64,000 nt of DNA from contig NZ_QLMI01000009.1 of assembly GCF_003259835.1 (NCBI RefSeq), positions 19,005 to 83,004 of the forward strand, given 5' to 3'. How positions within the stretch are numbered: position 1 is the stretch's first letter; the number at the start of each line of letters is the position of its first letter. Positions 33,567 to 42,727 of this stretch are shown piece by piece. A program made the position numbers and the translations under genes. The DNA is from Flavobacterium aquaticum. Its GTDB lineage: Bacteria > Bacteroidota > Bacteroidia > Flavobacteriales > Flavobacteriaceae. The notes beneath the pieces are model-generated. The model saw only the letters and a list, made by a program, of their open reading frames with translations, searched no databases and was not told the origin of the DNA.

Positions 33567-34280
33567 TTAATTCGGAGTATACATTTCCACTTTCCACTCA
33601 TCTGCTAACAAGTTTACATAGTGGTAGTGTACTTTGTCGTTTTTATCAAAAGCACCGTTTTTGTTGATGTCTTCAATGCATCTAAAATACAAACGATTTT
33701 GAGCTTCAATGATATTCCAATCGATTAATTCAAGAAGATTTTCTGAAAGTTTAGTAAAATTCTCACCACTTGCCGAACTCAAATACAACGAACGAATATC
33801 ATTTTGATTGATTTTTCCATCTTTATTAGTATCGGAATCTACTAATGTATAAACTATAATTTGCTTTTTAGTTTTAGTAGCAATTCCGTCTAAAAAAGTT
33901 GCGGTTTGAATTTGGATTTTCTTATCGGTTAAAGGTTTAACAGTAATTGAATCGATATGCTGAAAATTCAAATTATCGAAATAACCTGTAATTTCAAATC
34001 GGTTGTAATTAGAAATGGCATAACTAACCTGATTGGTTTTACTGCTTCCATACACTTTACTATTGGTATCATACACACGAACATCACCAACAGGATGAAT
34101 TAAATATTTCGTTCCTTCCATCAAAATTGGCAAATCGGCCACTTTGATAGACGACGTATCTTTAGCTTCAACTTCTACCTTAGTTTTTCCTTCTTCGTAG
34201 ATAACCTTTGGAGTTTCTGCTTCTTTCTTACAACTCATTAAAGTTGCAACCAAGCTAAAAGTAAAAAGAATACGTTTCAT
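33567..34280 (-). CDS. Lipoprotein with EF-hand-like calcium motifs
   Basis: From the ATG at 34280 this 237-residue protein has a lipoprotein signal (MKRILFTFSLVATLMSC, lipid Cys at 17). Its C-terminal half has two EF-hand-like loops, DSDTNKDGKINQND and EDINKNGAFDKND, which fit the DxDxDG-type calcium-binding loop as in dockerin-like repeats. The longer frame starting at 34337 runs into the TonB-receptor gene and is less likely. I do not recognise a named family. It ends an operon with an M23 peptidase and a TonB-dependent receptor, so a role at the outer membrane surface is likely. Confidence 0.75.
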   Translation of the reverse strand: MKRILFTFSLVATLMSCKKEAETPKVIYEEGKTKVEVEAKDTSSIKVADLPILMEGTKYLIHPVGDVRVYDTNSKVYGSSKTNQVSYAISNYNRFEITGYFDNLNFQHIDSITVKPLTDKKIQIQTATFLDGIATKTKKQIIVYTLVDSDTNKDGKINQNDIRSLYLSSASGENFTKLSENLLELIDWNIIEAQNRLYFRCIEDINKNGAFDKNDKVHYHYVNLLADEWKVEMYTPN

Positions 34281-34323
34281 CTGTTTAAATTTTATAGTCA
34301 AATATACTAAAATAATAATTGGC

Positions 34324-36786
34324 TTACAATCGGGCAACTAATTTGATATTGAAAACACGAGTAGTCATGTAGTTTGGAATTCCGTATTGTGATTTGGTGT
34401 ACACATCGCGAACCCATGTATTCGTAATCGAATTTTGATTGTTGAATAAATTGAAAATTTCCAATCCTAATGATAGCTCATTAAACGGTTTTAACCAAAC
34501 TTTACTTGATTTGATTTTTTCATCTTTAAACACAAAAGAGAATCCAACATCAGCTCTACGATAATCGTTTAAACGTAATTGATAATTGTAAGGATCAGCA
34601 TAAGCAGGAGAACCACCTGGTAATCCTGTATTGTAAACCAAATTAAGATACAATCTCAAGTTTGGAATATTTGGCATATAATCTTGAAACAAAACGCCAA
34701 ATTTTAATCGTTGGTCTGTTGGACGAGCAATAAAACCTTTTCCGTCTTGATTTTCTTCTGTTTTTAAATATCCGAAAGTAAACCACGATTCTGTTCCTGG
34801 TACAAACTCTCCGTTTAATCGAGCATCAAAACCATAAGCATAGGCTTCGGCATCGTTGTTAGCTCTGTAACGAATACGAACGTTATCAATTGTATAGGTG
34901 TTTACATCGGTAATGTTTTTATAATACGCTTCAGAAACCAATTTAAATGGTCTGTTCCACATTTTAAAACTGTAATCATTACTCAAAACAACATGAATCG
35001 ATTGTTGTGCTTTTACATTGGTTTGCACTACTCCATCATAATCTCGCAATTCTCTGTAAAATGGTGGTTGATGATACAAACCGCCAGATAATCGAAACAA
35101 CATATCTTTATTCCAATTGGGTTTAAATGCAAATTGAGCTCTTGGTGAAAATGTAATTTGGCTATCACCTTTTGGTCTACCATCAGCTTCAACTTGCCAT
35201 TGATGAGCACGAACTCCGGCATTTATCCAATAATCATGTTCACCTATATTACCTCTATAATTCCATTGTGCATAACCCGAAAATCTATTTATTTTGGTAA
35301 AATTTGTAGCTCTTACATTTTGATAAGGCGCTAAGGGTCCAACATAAGGATTATAAGGCTGATCGTTTTGATAATCTAAAATAGGATTTGGCAATGAAAA
35401 CCCAGCTGAATCTACAACTTCCCATTCTACAATTCTATCACGAATATCTTCTTTTGTGAATTTTGCGCCCCATTCAAATTGGGATTTTTCGTTTAATTCG
35501 TGAAAACCTTTTACTTCAGCATTTACGATTAAAGCATCTAAATCGTTACGTGCGTGATTTAATTGCGAACCAATTCCGCGAGTAAAAACAACATCACCAA
35601 AGGTTTCCGAACCAATATTTGCATCTACTTCACCCAAACGATATTGTGCTAAAATATCATAATATTCTTGCTCTTGCGTGTGATATCCTGAAAGGATGAA
35701 TTTTAATTTATTTTTTTCGTTGTATTGATAAACGGCTTTTCCGGCACCAAAAAACGTTAGATATTTATCTTTTTCTTGTCCTTCATAAAACACCAAAAGC
35801 GCAATTGGTTCATCGATAGTTCCAAAATTGGTTTGACGTGTTAAAGGTTCGTAGTTATATCGATTTTGCGAAATGTTTCCTAAAAAACTAAAATTCCATT
35901 TGGTTGAAGCATTAAAATTCAACAAAGTTTGGACATCAAAAAATGTAGGTCTAAAATTAGTTTCTGTTTCCTGACTATTAACTAAAAGACTGTTATTTCT
36001 GTATCGAACACCTGTGATATTACTCCATTTTTGATTTTTGGAAACACCTTCAACAGTAAGACTTCCTCCTAACAAACTAGCTTCTAAACTCGCACCAAAA
36101 CGTTTTGGATTTCGGTAGGTAATATCTAAAACCGAAGACAATTTATCGCCATATTTGGACTGAAATCCTCCAGCTGAGAAATCTACATTTTGAACCATAT
36201 CGGTATTGGTAAAACTCAAACCTTCTTGTTGTCCTGAACGAATTAAAAACGGACGATAGACTTCAATTTCATTTACATATACTAAGTTTTCATCGTAATT
36301 TCCACCACGAACAGCATACGAAGTACTTAATTCGTTATTAGAATAAACACCCGGAAGCGTTTTAATGATATTTTCGATCCCGGCATTAGCTCCAGGAATT
36401 TTTCTTACAATTACCGGATCAATTGTGGTAACACCTTCGATTCTTTTTTTGCTATTTCCTGTTACTGTAACTTCTCCAAACTCCTCTACTTTTGAATTCA
36501 TAACTGGGTTTAACTCAAAATCTTCATTGGATTTCAAATTTACATCAATTGTAATTTTCTTTAATGAAATGTGAGAAAAAGTAATCGTCACTTTTTTATT
36601 GGCATCTATTTCTAAAATATAAAAACCATTTTCATTAGAAACGGTTCCTTTGTCGCCCACTTTTACCGTTACATTTTCAACAGGATTATTAAATTCGTCT
36701 AAAATAACACCTTTAATACGTGCTTTTTGAGCCGAAACAGTCAAAGAAAAAAGACCTATAATGAATACAAAAATTATATTTTTCAA
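34324..36786 (-). CDS. TonB-dependent receptor with carboxypeptidase-like N-domain
   Basis: This 820-residue outer-membrane protein has a signal peptide (to about residue 19), a CarboxypepD_reg-like domain (about 22-100: ARIKGVILDEFNNPVENVTV), a plug domain (about 110-225: KIPGANAGIENIIKTLPGVYSNNELSTSYAVRGGNYDENLVYVN), and a beta barrel ending NIKLVARL. It uses TonB energy to import a ligand. No SusD partner is next to it, so a glycan is not implied. It lies 15 bp after the M23 peptidase gene and before a lipoprotein gene, so the three probably work together at the outer membrane. Confidence 0.93.
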   Translation of the reverse strand: MKNIIFVFIIGLFSLTVSAQKARIKGVILDEFNNPVENVTVKVGDKGTVSNENGFYILEIDANKKVTITFSHISLKKITIDVNLKSNEDFELNPVMNSKVEEFGEVTVTGNSKKRIEGVTTIDPVIVRKIPGANAGIENIIKTLPGVYSNNELSTSYAVRGGNYDENLVYVNEIEVYRPFLIRSGQQEGLSFTNTDMVQNVDFSAGGFQSKYGDKLSSVLDITYRNPKRFGASLEASLLGGSLTVEGVSKNQKWSNITGVRYRNNSLLVNSQETETNFRPTFFDVQTLLNFNASTKWNFSFLGNISQNRYNYEPLTRQTNFGTIDEPIALLVFYEGQEKDKYLTFFGAGKAVYQYNEKNKLKFILSGYHTQEQEYYDILAQYRLGEVDANIGSETFGDVVFTRGIGSQLNHARNDLDALIVNAEVKGFHELNEKSQFEWGAKFTKEDIRDRIVEWEVVDSAGFSLPNPILDYQNDQPYNPYVGPLAPYQNVRATNFTKINRFSGYAQWNYRGNIGEHDYWINAGVRAHQWQVEADGRPKGDSQITFSPRAQFAFKPNWNKDMLFRLSGGLYHQPPFYRELRDYDGVVQTNVKAQQSIHVVLSNDYSFKMWNRPFKLVSEAYYKNITDVNTYTIDNVRIRYRANNDAEAYAYGFDARLNGEFVPGTESWFTFGYLKTEENQDGKGFIARPTDQRLKFGVLFQDYMPNIPNLRLYLNLVYNTGLPGGSPAYADPYNYQLRLNDYRRADVGFSFVFKDEKIKSSKVWLKPFNELSLGLEIFNLFNNQNSITNTWVRDVYTKSQYGIPNYMTTRVFNIKLVARL

Positions 36787-36801
36787 AAGAATGGATTTTA
36801 A

Positions 36802-38484
36802 TTATCTAAAAAAGTAAGATTCAAAGGTAGTAGAATTTTGTAAATTATCAGTCACAACAATCTTTAAATCGTTTCTTCCTTGAACGCAAATATTATCATC
36901 TAAATTGTGTACCAACTTTTTTGTCTTATAATCGTATTCCATTAAAATCCATTTTCCATTTAAATAAGCATTGTAAGAATCAATATCGGAATGCAAATCT
37001 GTAATGGAAACACTAATTGTTTTTTGCTCTTTAATTGTCTTTCCTTCTACAAAATTTACGTTGTAAATTCTTGGTGGAGTTGAGTCTTGCGCTAATTTGA
37101 ATTTACCTAAAGACTTTGTTTTAAGAGAAAATGTATTCCCTTTTCGATATGTTTTATTGTATTCTAATTTATAACCGTCTAAAGTTGCAATGTAAGTTTT
37201 TGCTAATTGCTCTTCGGTTAAGCCTTGAACATTATTGAATGTAATTGTAATATTTTTATGAACCGGAACACTATCATCATGCAACGTAAGAATATCGTTA
37301 CTAACATCAAAATTCAAATAGAAATTAGAATAAAATGCATTTTCTGGAATTTGAACTGAAACATTATTCTTTTCAAAAATAGATTCGTTTTTAGCTTTTA
37401 CATAGTAAGGTGTTTTTTGAATCGTATTTTTTACAGTGGCTTGCGTATTATAAAATTCGATTGGAATAACTAAATCTACCTTATTTCCATGAAAATCATA
37501 TACTTCTACTCGATAGGTGTAATTTGTTGCAGGTTGTACTTTTATTGTACCATCTTTTTTATTTCCAGCCACAATAGATAAGGGATAATCAGACAATTGA
37601 AACAATTTTTGAACGCGTTGACCCATCAAATGAAAACGTTCGTAATCAATAAAATTATTAATGTAGCGCGATTCATCAAAGGCAAAACCATCAAAACCAT
37701 ACTGGTAGTACAAAACACCATTCAGATAGGCTTTTACCTTATACAATCCGTTTTTATTGTAGGCATTGGTACAAAAATCGTAAGCATTAATTCCGAATGC
37801 AACTTTACCATTAGCTCTAACTTTTGTACTCAAATAACTTCCATCGGCTTGTTTAGAAAATGAAATATTAATTGGCTTTTGAGAAGTATTTACTACTGTT
37901 GAATCTAAAGGATAAGCCACAACACCTTGAATAACAGGTTTTCTATCATCATTGATAATTTTCTTAAACCCAAAATGCATTGGGTTAAGTATTTCTTCTG
38001 ATTTGGTATTTCGGAATTCAAAATGCAAATGAGGACCACCACTTCCACCTGTATTTCCGGTAAAAGCAATAATATCACCTTTTTTTACTGGTAATTCTGT
38101 TGGATACAAATACATTTCTACTTCATAGGATTGTTCTTTGTATTGTCTAGCTTTAATGAAAGATTCTATAGCACCATTTGCTTTTTGGAGATGTCCATAA
38201 ACAGATGTATAACCATTTGGATGTGTAATATAAATGGCTTTTCCATATCCAAAAGTTGAGATTTTAATCCTTGAAATATAACCATCACCGGCAGCATAAA
38301 CGGGAAGACCTTCTACTCCTTTTGTTTTAAAATCCAAACCAGAATGAAAGTGGTTACTTCGTAATTCTCCAAAAGAACCCGATAAATCGAGCGGAATATC
38401 TAAAGGAGATTGAAAATAATCTTGAGGAAAATCTTGACTAAAAATAAAAAGAGGGGCGAATAAAATGGCTAATACGAATCTCAT
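36802..38484 (-). CDS. Secreted M23 metallopeptidase
   Basis: This 560-residue exported protein has a signal peptide (MRFVLAILFAPLFIFSQDF) and an M23/LytM domain at about residues 40-165. Zinc ligands are seen in RSNHFHSGLDFKTKG (HxxxD) and GPHLHFEFR (HxH). The remaining 390 residues are beta-rich and contain immunoglobulin-like segments of unknown role. M23 enzymes cut peptidoglycan cross-bridges or serve as activators of other hydrolases. The active residues look complete. It is the first gene of an operon with a TonB receptor and a lipoprotein. Confidence 0.92.
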   Translation of the reverse strand: MRFVLAILFAPLFIFSQDFPQDYFQSPLDIPLDLSGSFGELRSNHFHSGLDFKTKGVEGLPVYAAGDGYISRIKISTFGYGKAIYITHPNGYTSVYGHLQKANGAIESFIKARQYKEQSYEVEMYLYPTELPVKKGDIIAFTGNTGGSGGPHLHFEFRNTKSEEILNPMHFGFKKIINDDRKPVIQGVVAYPLDSTVVNTSQKPINISFSKQADGSYLSTKVRANGKVAFGINAYDFCTNAYNKNGLYKVKAYLNGVLYYQYGFDGFAFDESRYINNFIDYERFHLMGQRVQKLFQLSDYPLSIVAGNKKDGTIKVQPATNYTYRVEVYDFHGNKVDLVIPIEFYNTQATVKNTIQKTPYYVKAKNESIFEKNNVSVQIPENAFYSNFYLNFDVSNDILTLHDDSVPVHKNITITFNNVQGLTEEQLAKTYIATLDGYKLEYNKTYRKGNTFSLKTKSLGKFKLAQDSTPPRIYNVNFVEGKTIKEQKTISVSITDLHSDIDSYNAYLNGKWILMEYDYKTKKLVHNLDDNICVQGRNDLKIVVTDNLQNSTTFESYFFR

Positions 38485-38617
38485 AGTGCTTGTGTTTAGT
38501 GCTAAAATACTAAAATAATTTTACATAAAGTAAACAAAAACCATACCTATAATAATTATTTAATAATCAATTAGTTATAAATAATAAAAATTAATTCACA
38601 AAATTTAATAAAAAGTA

Positions 38618-38648
38618 TTGCAATTTTTGAATACTAATGCTAACTTTG
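38618..38648 (+). promoter_or_regulatory. Promoter of the coiled-coil-zapA operon
   Basis: TTG (38618-38620), a 20-base spacer, then TAACTTTG (38641-38648), 28 bp before the first start codon. Confidence 0.7.
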
Positions 38649-38676
38649 TGAAATAATGAAATGAATTTTATCATTA

Positions 38677-38967
38677 ATGAATGGATTATCTGAATTAATT
38701 GATTCTCTCGAAGTTAAATTTTTTAAGCTGAACCAAAAAGTGGCACAGCTAGAAAAGAAAAACCAAGAGTTGCAGGATGAATTGTTGCTTTCTAGAAAAA
38801 ATCAACAACAGCAATCAGGTGAAATTGAAGCTTTGAAGAACCAGTTAGATACTCTAAAAATGGTAAACTCATTACTAGGCAGTGAAGAAAATAAACGAGA
38901 AACAAAACTCAAAATAAATTCATTAATCAGAGAAATCGATTATTGTATAGCCCAACTTTCGGATTAG
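38677..38967 (+). CDS. Small coiled-coil protein, ZapB-like position
   Basis: This 96-residue protein is almost entirely a coiled coil with heptads from about residue 6 to 65 (FKLNQKVAQLEKKNQELQDELLL) and a second helix near the C-terminus. It lies 7 bp before zapA. Its size, predicted structure and location suggest a divisome partner similar in role to ZapB, but sequence similarity to ZapB cannot be claimed from inspection. The conserved pairing with zapA in this group supports a shared function. Confidence 0.75.
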   Translation: MNGLSELIDSLEVKFFKLNQKVAQLEKKNQELQDELLLSRKNQQQQSGEIEALKNQLDTLKMVNSLLGSEENKRETKLKINSLIREIDYCIAQLSD

Positions 38968-38974
38968 AAACCGC

Positions 38975-39268
38975 ATGAGTGAAAAACTGAAAATTAAAAT
39001 ATCGATAGCAGACCGCGTGTATCCCTTAACGGTAGATCCATCGCAAGAAGAAGGACTTAGAAGTGCTTCAAAAAAGATAGATGCTATGATTAAACAGTTT
39101 GAACAAAGCTATGCTGTAAGAGACAAACAAGATGTTTTAGCAATGTGTGCCTTGCAATTTGCAGCTCAGGTTGAACAAAAACAAATCAATAACTCTCAGG
39201 ATAATGAAAGCAACATAACCAGATTACAAAATTTGGATAAAAAACTGAGTGAGTTACTCTCAAAATAA
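38975..39268 (+). CDS. zapA: Cell division protein ZapA
   Basis: This 97-residue protein matches ZapA: KLKIKISIADRVYPLTVDPSQEEGLRSASKKIDAMIKQFEQ in the globular head and AMCALQFAAQVEQKQ leading into a C-terminal coiled coil. ZapA cross-links FtsZ filaments at midcell. It follows the coiled-coil gene by 7 bp. The 6S RNA lies directly downstream, the same order (zapA then ssrS) as in many proteobacteria. Confidence 0.92.
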   Translation: MSEKLKIKISIADRVYPLTVDPSQEEGLRSASKKIDAMIKQFEQSYAVRDKQDVLAMCALQFAAQVEQKQINNSQDNESNITRLQNLDKKLSELLSK

Positions 39269-39298
39269 ATACGTTCTTACATAACAAACAAAGATACT

Positions 39299-39448
39299 GC
39301 CTACATTAGTATATATTTGATAAACTCAACACTAACAAATTAAACGAGTGAATCTTTGCAACTATAACAGGCCCTTAAGTGGGAAGTTTGAACTGCAGGT
39401 TAGCTCAAATCTTGTATAACAGAGTTTATACAAACACCTAATGTAGGC
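39299..39448 (+). ncRNA. ssrS: 6S RNA
   Basis: A 150-base element between zapA and rny is closed by a perfect 11-bp helix, GCCTACATTAG (39299-39309) with CTAATGTAGGC (39438-39448), followed by T8. Inside are TTTG/CAAA and ATAAACTC (39320-39327) with GAGTTTAT (39422-39429), then a large open region and inner helices such as CTAAC with GTTAG. A long rod with a central bubble is the form of 6S RNA, which mimics an open promoter and holds the housekeeping RNA polymerase in stationary phase. Position next to zapA agrees with known ssrS placement. The exact 5' end is not certain. Confidence 0.85.
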
Positions 39449-39457
39449 TTTTTTTTA
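39438..39457 (+). terminator. 3' end of 6S RNA with T tract
   Basis: The right arm of the closing helix is followed by eight T residues, so the long-range 6S closing helix also serves as the terminator stem. Confidence 0.7.
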
Positions 39458-39478
39458 TATAAATTTTTTAACACACAC

Positions 39479-41041
39479 ATGGATATACTAAGTATAATAA
39501 TTGGAATTGTTGTTGGTCTTGCAGGAGGTTTTGGAATTGCTAAATTTTTAGAGAAAAGCAATGTTTCTAACCTAATTAAAAATGCCAAAAAAGAAGCAGC
39601 TTCGATTTTAAAAGACGCTAAAACAGAAGCTGAAGCAGCAAAAAAAGATAAAATTTTACAAGCTAAAGAGAAGTTTTTAGAATTAAAAGCAGAACACGAA
39701 CAAGTAATTTTAGCACGCGATAAAAAAATGGCGGAAGCTGAAAAAAGAACGCGTGATAAAGAATCTCAAGTTTCAAATGAATTAGCAAAAGCTAAAAAAA
39801 TCAACGATGAAGTTGAAGCTAAAATTGCAGATTACAACAATAAAATCGAATATTTAGACAAGAAACAACAAGAAATTGATAAACTTCACAGAAGCCAAGT
39901 AGAGCAATTAGAAGCTATTTCTGGATTATCTGCTGAAGATGCTAAAAATCAATTAGTAGAAAGTTTAAAAGCGGAAGCCAAAACAAATGCTATGTCATTC
40001 ATCCAAGATACTGTGGAAGAAGCAAAAATGACAGCGCAACAAGAAGCTAAGAAAATCATCATCAATACTATTCAACGTGTGGGTACTGAAGAAGCTGTTG
40101 AAAATTGTGTTTCTGTATTTAACATTGAATCAGATGATGTGAAAGGTAGAATCATTGGTCGTGAAGGTCGTAACATTAGAGCTTTAGAAGCAGCTACAGG
40201 AGTTGAAATCATAGTTGACGACACACCTGAAGCTATCATCTTATCTTGTTTTGATCCGGTAAGGAGAGAAATCGCTCGTTTAGCCTTACACAAATTAGTA
40301 ACTGACGGACGTATTCACCCAGCACGTATTGAAGAAGTTGTTGCTAAAACAGCAAAACAAATCGACGAGGAGATCATCGAAACTGGAAAACGTACGGTAA
40401 TTGATTTAGGAATCCACGGATTACATCCTGAATTAATTAAAGTGGTAGGTAGAATGAAATACCGTTCATCTTACGGACAAAACTTATTACAACACTCAAG
40501 AGAAGTTGCTAAGTTATGTGGTATCATGGCGGCTGAATTAGGATTAAACGTTAAATTAGCTAAAAGAGCTGGTTTATTACACGATATTGGAAAAGTACCT
40601 GATACAGAAAGTGAATTACCTCACGCAATCTTAGGTATGCAATGGGCTGAGAAATACGGAGAAAAAGAGGAAGTTTGTAACGCAATTGGAGCACACCACG
40701 ACGAAATTGAAATGAAATCATTGATTTCTCCAATTATCCAAGTTTGTGATGCTATTTCTGGAGCACGTCCTGGAGCAAGAAGACAAGTATTAGATTCTTA
40801 CATCCAACGTTTGAAAGACTTAGAAGACATCGCTTTCGGATTCAACGGTGTTAAAAATGCTTATGCAATTCAAGCAGGTAGAGAATTACGTGTTATTGTA
40901 GAAAGTGAAAAAGTATCTGACGATGCAGCGGTAAACTTATCGTTTGATATTTCTCAAAAAATTCAAACTGAAATGACATATCCTGGTCAAGTAAAAATCA
41001 CGGTTATTCGTGAGACTAGAGCCGTGAATATTGCTAAATAG
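39479..41041 (+). CDS. rny: Ribonuclease Y
   Basis: This 520-residue membrane-tethered endoribonuclease starts mRNA decay by cleaving single-stranded A/U-rich sites. It has an N-terminal membrane anchor (about residues 3-22), a long coiled coil (about 30-170), a KH domain ([26 protein letters not shown]), and an HD domain with [13 protein letters not shown] and [11 protein letters not shown] carrying the metal ligands. Length and order are normal. It stands alone after the 6S RNA. Confidence 0.96.
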   Translation: MDILSIIIGIVVGLAGGFGIAKFLEKSNVSNLIKNAKKEAASILKDAKTEAEAAKKDKILQAKEKFLELKAEHEQVILARDKKMAEAEKRTRDKESQVSNELAKAKKINDEVEAKIADYNNKIEYLDKKQQEIDKLHRSQVEQLEAISGLSAEDAKNQLVESLKAEAKTNAMSFIQDTVEEAKMTAQQEAKKIIINTIQRVGTEEAVENCVSVFNIESDDVKGRIIGREGRNIRALEAATGVEIIVDDTPEAIILSCFDPVRREIARLALHKLVTDGRIHPARIEEVVAKTAKQIDEEIIETGKRTVIDLGIHGLHPELIKVVGRMKYRSSYGQNLLQHSREVAKLCGIMAAELGLNVKLAKRAGLLHDIGKVPDTESELPHAILGMQWAEKYGEKEEVCNAIGAHHDEIEMKSLISPIIQVCDAISGARPGARRQVLDSYIQRLKDLEDIAFGFNGVKNAYAIQAGRELRVIVESEKVSDDAAVNLSFDISQKIQTEMTYPGQVKITVIRETRAVNIAK

Positions 41042-41064
41042 TCTTAAGTTATAGAAATTAAATG

Positions 41065-41088
41065 CCGTGTTAATTCATTTTAGCACGG
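41065..41088 (+). terminator. Terminator after rny
   Basis: CCGTGTTAA pairs with TTAGCACGG (one G-U pair) around a 6-base loop and is followed by eight T residues interrupted by none. Confidence 0.85.
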
Positions 41089-41269
41089 TTTTTTTATGCC
41101 CATTTTTATCATTCCATTAGGAATCTCTTTAGTGAGTGATTATTGTTGTTTGTTTTAAACATATAAGTCATATAAGTTTTATGTTGAACTAAATTCCAAT
41201 TTGAAGTTCACAAAAGAGATACTTGACAGCATAACAAACGAAACGCCTTATCTAATTGGTTATAAAAGT

Positions 41270-41750
41270 CTCTGTGTAGCTCTCTCAACACAAAGTATTT
41301 CAAAAAAACTCCGTGCAGCTCTGTGTAAAAACTTTTCTATAGTTCTCGACTTCGCTCGAAGTGACAATAAGTTCAACTTCAAACTTGAAACCTGAAACAA
41401 GTGCAACGCCTCTGTGTAACTCTCTCAACACAAAGTATTTCAAAAAAACTCCATGCAGCTCTGTGTAAAAACTTTTCTATAGTTCTCGACTTCGCTCGAA
41501 GTGGCAATAAGTTCAACTTCAAACTTGAAACAAGTGCAACGCCTCTGTGTAACTCTCTCAACACAAAGTATTTCAAAAAAACTCCATGCAGCTCTGTGTA
41601 AAAACTTTTCTATAGTTCTCGACTTCGCTCGAAGTGACAATAAGTTCAACTTCAAACTTGAAACCTGAAACAAGTGCAACGCCTCTGTGTAACTCTCTCA
41701 ACACAAAGCATATCAAAAAAACTCCGTGTATCTCTGTGTAAAAACAAAAA
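41270..41750. repeat. Tandem repeat array, 3.5 copies of 133-140 bp
   Basis: Copies begin CTCTGTGTARCTCTCTCAAC at 41270, 41410, 41543 and 41683 (periods 140, 133, 140; the third unit lacks 7 bases, CCTGAAA). Each full unit has a 75-base CTCTGTG-type part like that at 45286-45511, plus an inserted part of about 65 bases containing the palindromic TTCTCGACTTCGCTCGAA. The last copy stops at the xerD stop codon. Small open frames within the array repeat with the unit and are not genes. Confidence 0.95.
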
Positions 41751-42650
41751 CTACTTCCTCGGATGATAATTATTCAAAACTTCCGATAAGAATTTTCTAT
41801 CCAAATGCATATACACTTCGGTTGTAGTAATGGATTCGTGCCCGAGCATTAATTGTATCGAACGTAAATCGGCACCATTTTCTAATAAATGTGTTGCAAA
41901 AGAATGTCGGAATGTGTGTGGACTAATGGTTTTATTTAAATTGATTTTTACCGCTAAATCTTTAATTATGGTAAAAACCATAGCTCGTGTTAATTGCTTT
42001 CCTCTCCTATTTAGAAAAAGCGTATCCTCGTGTCCTTTTTGTACCGGATAATGCACTCGTATTAAATTTACATAAGAAGTTATGTATTTAATTGTAGAGC
42101 CTCCTACGGGCACAAAACGCTGCTTATTTCCTTTACCTGTGATTTTGATAAAACCTTCTTCAAAAAACAAATCGGAAATCTTTAAACTTACTAATTCTGA
42201 AACACGCAAACCGCAACTGTACAAGGTTTCTAACATAGCTTTATTACGTTCACCTTCTGGAGTAGATAAATCTATTGCCGAGATTAACGCATCAATTTCT
42301 TCTGTTGCTAATGTATCGGGTAATTTTCTGCCTGTTTTAGGAACTTCAATTAATTCAAGTGGTGTATCTTTTCGATAATCCTCAAAAACTAAGTAGTTGA
42401 AAAAACTTTTTAATCCTGAAATAATTCGCGACTGACTTCGAGCATTTACTTGAGATGAAATTTCGTAAATGAATTGCTGAACCGTTTCTTCTGTAATTGT
42501 AACAGGAGAAACCTGTATTTCATGTTGATGTAAGAACAACACTAATTTTTCGATATCAAACGTATAGTTTTCAATGGTATTTTTAGAAAGACCACGCTCT
42601 AAACGAAGATAATTTTGATATTCTTTAATATACGATTGCCAAGTACTCAT
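41751..42650 (-). CDS. xerD: Tyrosine recombinase XerD
   Basis: This 299-residue site-specific recombinase resolves chromosome dimers at dif during division. The N-terminal SAM-like DNA-binding domain (about 1-90) precedes the catalytic domain. Catalytic residues are visible: Arg in YSCGLRVSELVSL, Lys in GKGNKQRFVPV, His and Arg in SPHTFRHSFATHLL, His in LMLGHESITTTEVYMH, and Tyr in that last segment. Length is that of housekeeping Xer proteins and not of phage integrases. It is flanked by a tandem repeat array at its 3' end, but no dif site was recognised nearby. Confidence 0.92.
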   Translation of the reverse strand: MSTWQSYIKEYQNYLRLERGLSKNTIENYTFDIEKLVLFLHQHEIQVSPVTITEETVQQFIYEISSQVNARSQSRIISGLKSFFNYLVFEDYRKDTPLELIEVPKTGRKLPDTLATEEIDALISAIDLSTPEGERNKAMLETLYSCGLRVSELVSLKISDLFFEEGFIKITGKGNKQRFVPVGGSTIKYITSYVNLIRVHYPVQKGHEDTLFLNRRGKQLTRAMVFTIIKDLAVKINLNKTISPHTFRHSFATHLLENGADLRSIQLMLGHESITTTEVYMHLDRKFLSEVLNNYHPRK

Positions 42651-42654
42651 ATAT

Positions 42655-42662
42655 CAAATGTA
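42655..42662 (-). promoter_or_regulatory. -7 box of xerD, possibly giving a leaderless mRNA
   Basis: TACATTTG on the minus strand ends only 4 bp before the xerD ATG, so transcription from it would start at or next to the start codon. Confidence 0.45.
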
Positions 42663-42680
42663 GGCAAATTACAGCAATAA

Positions 42681-42706
42681 AAAAATCCCGCCTAAGCGGG
42701 ATTTTT
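42681..42706 (-). terminator. Terminator of the outer-membrane barrel gene
   Basis: A perfect 11-bp stem (AAAAATCCCGC with GCGGGATTTTT), loop CTAA, T/A tracts on both sides. It separates the barrel gene from xerD on the same strand. Confidence 0.88.
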
Positions 42707-42727
42707 GACTTATTTGTTTTTTACAAA

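Noticed and set aside
41201..41679. Several short open frames on both strands (64-79 residues)
   Set aside because: They lie wholly in the tandem repeat array, recur with the repeat unit, and have no promoter or family resemblance.
28458..42650. Prophage or integrative element suggested by the ORF6N and Xer-type genes
   Set aside because: The genes are 13 kb apart with core genes between them, XerD has the housekeeping length and motifs, and no phage structural genes are present.
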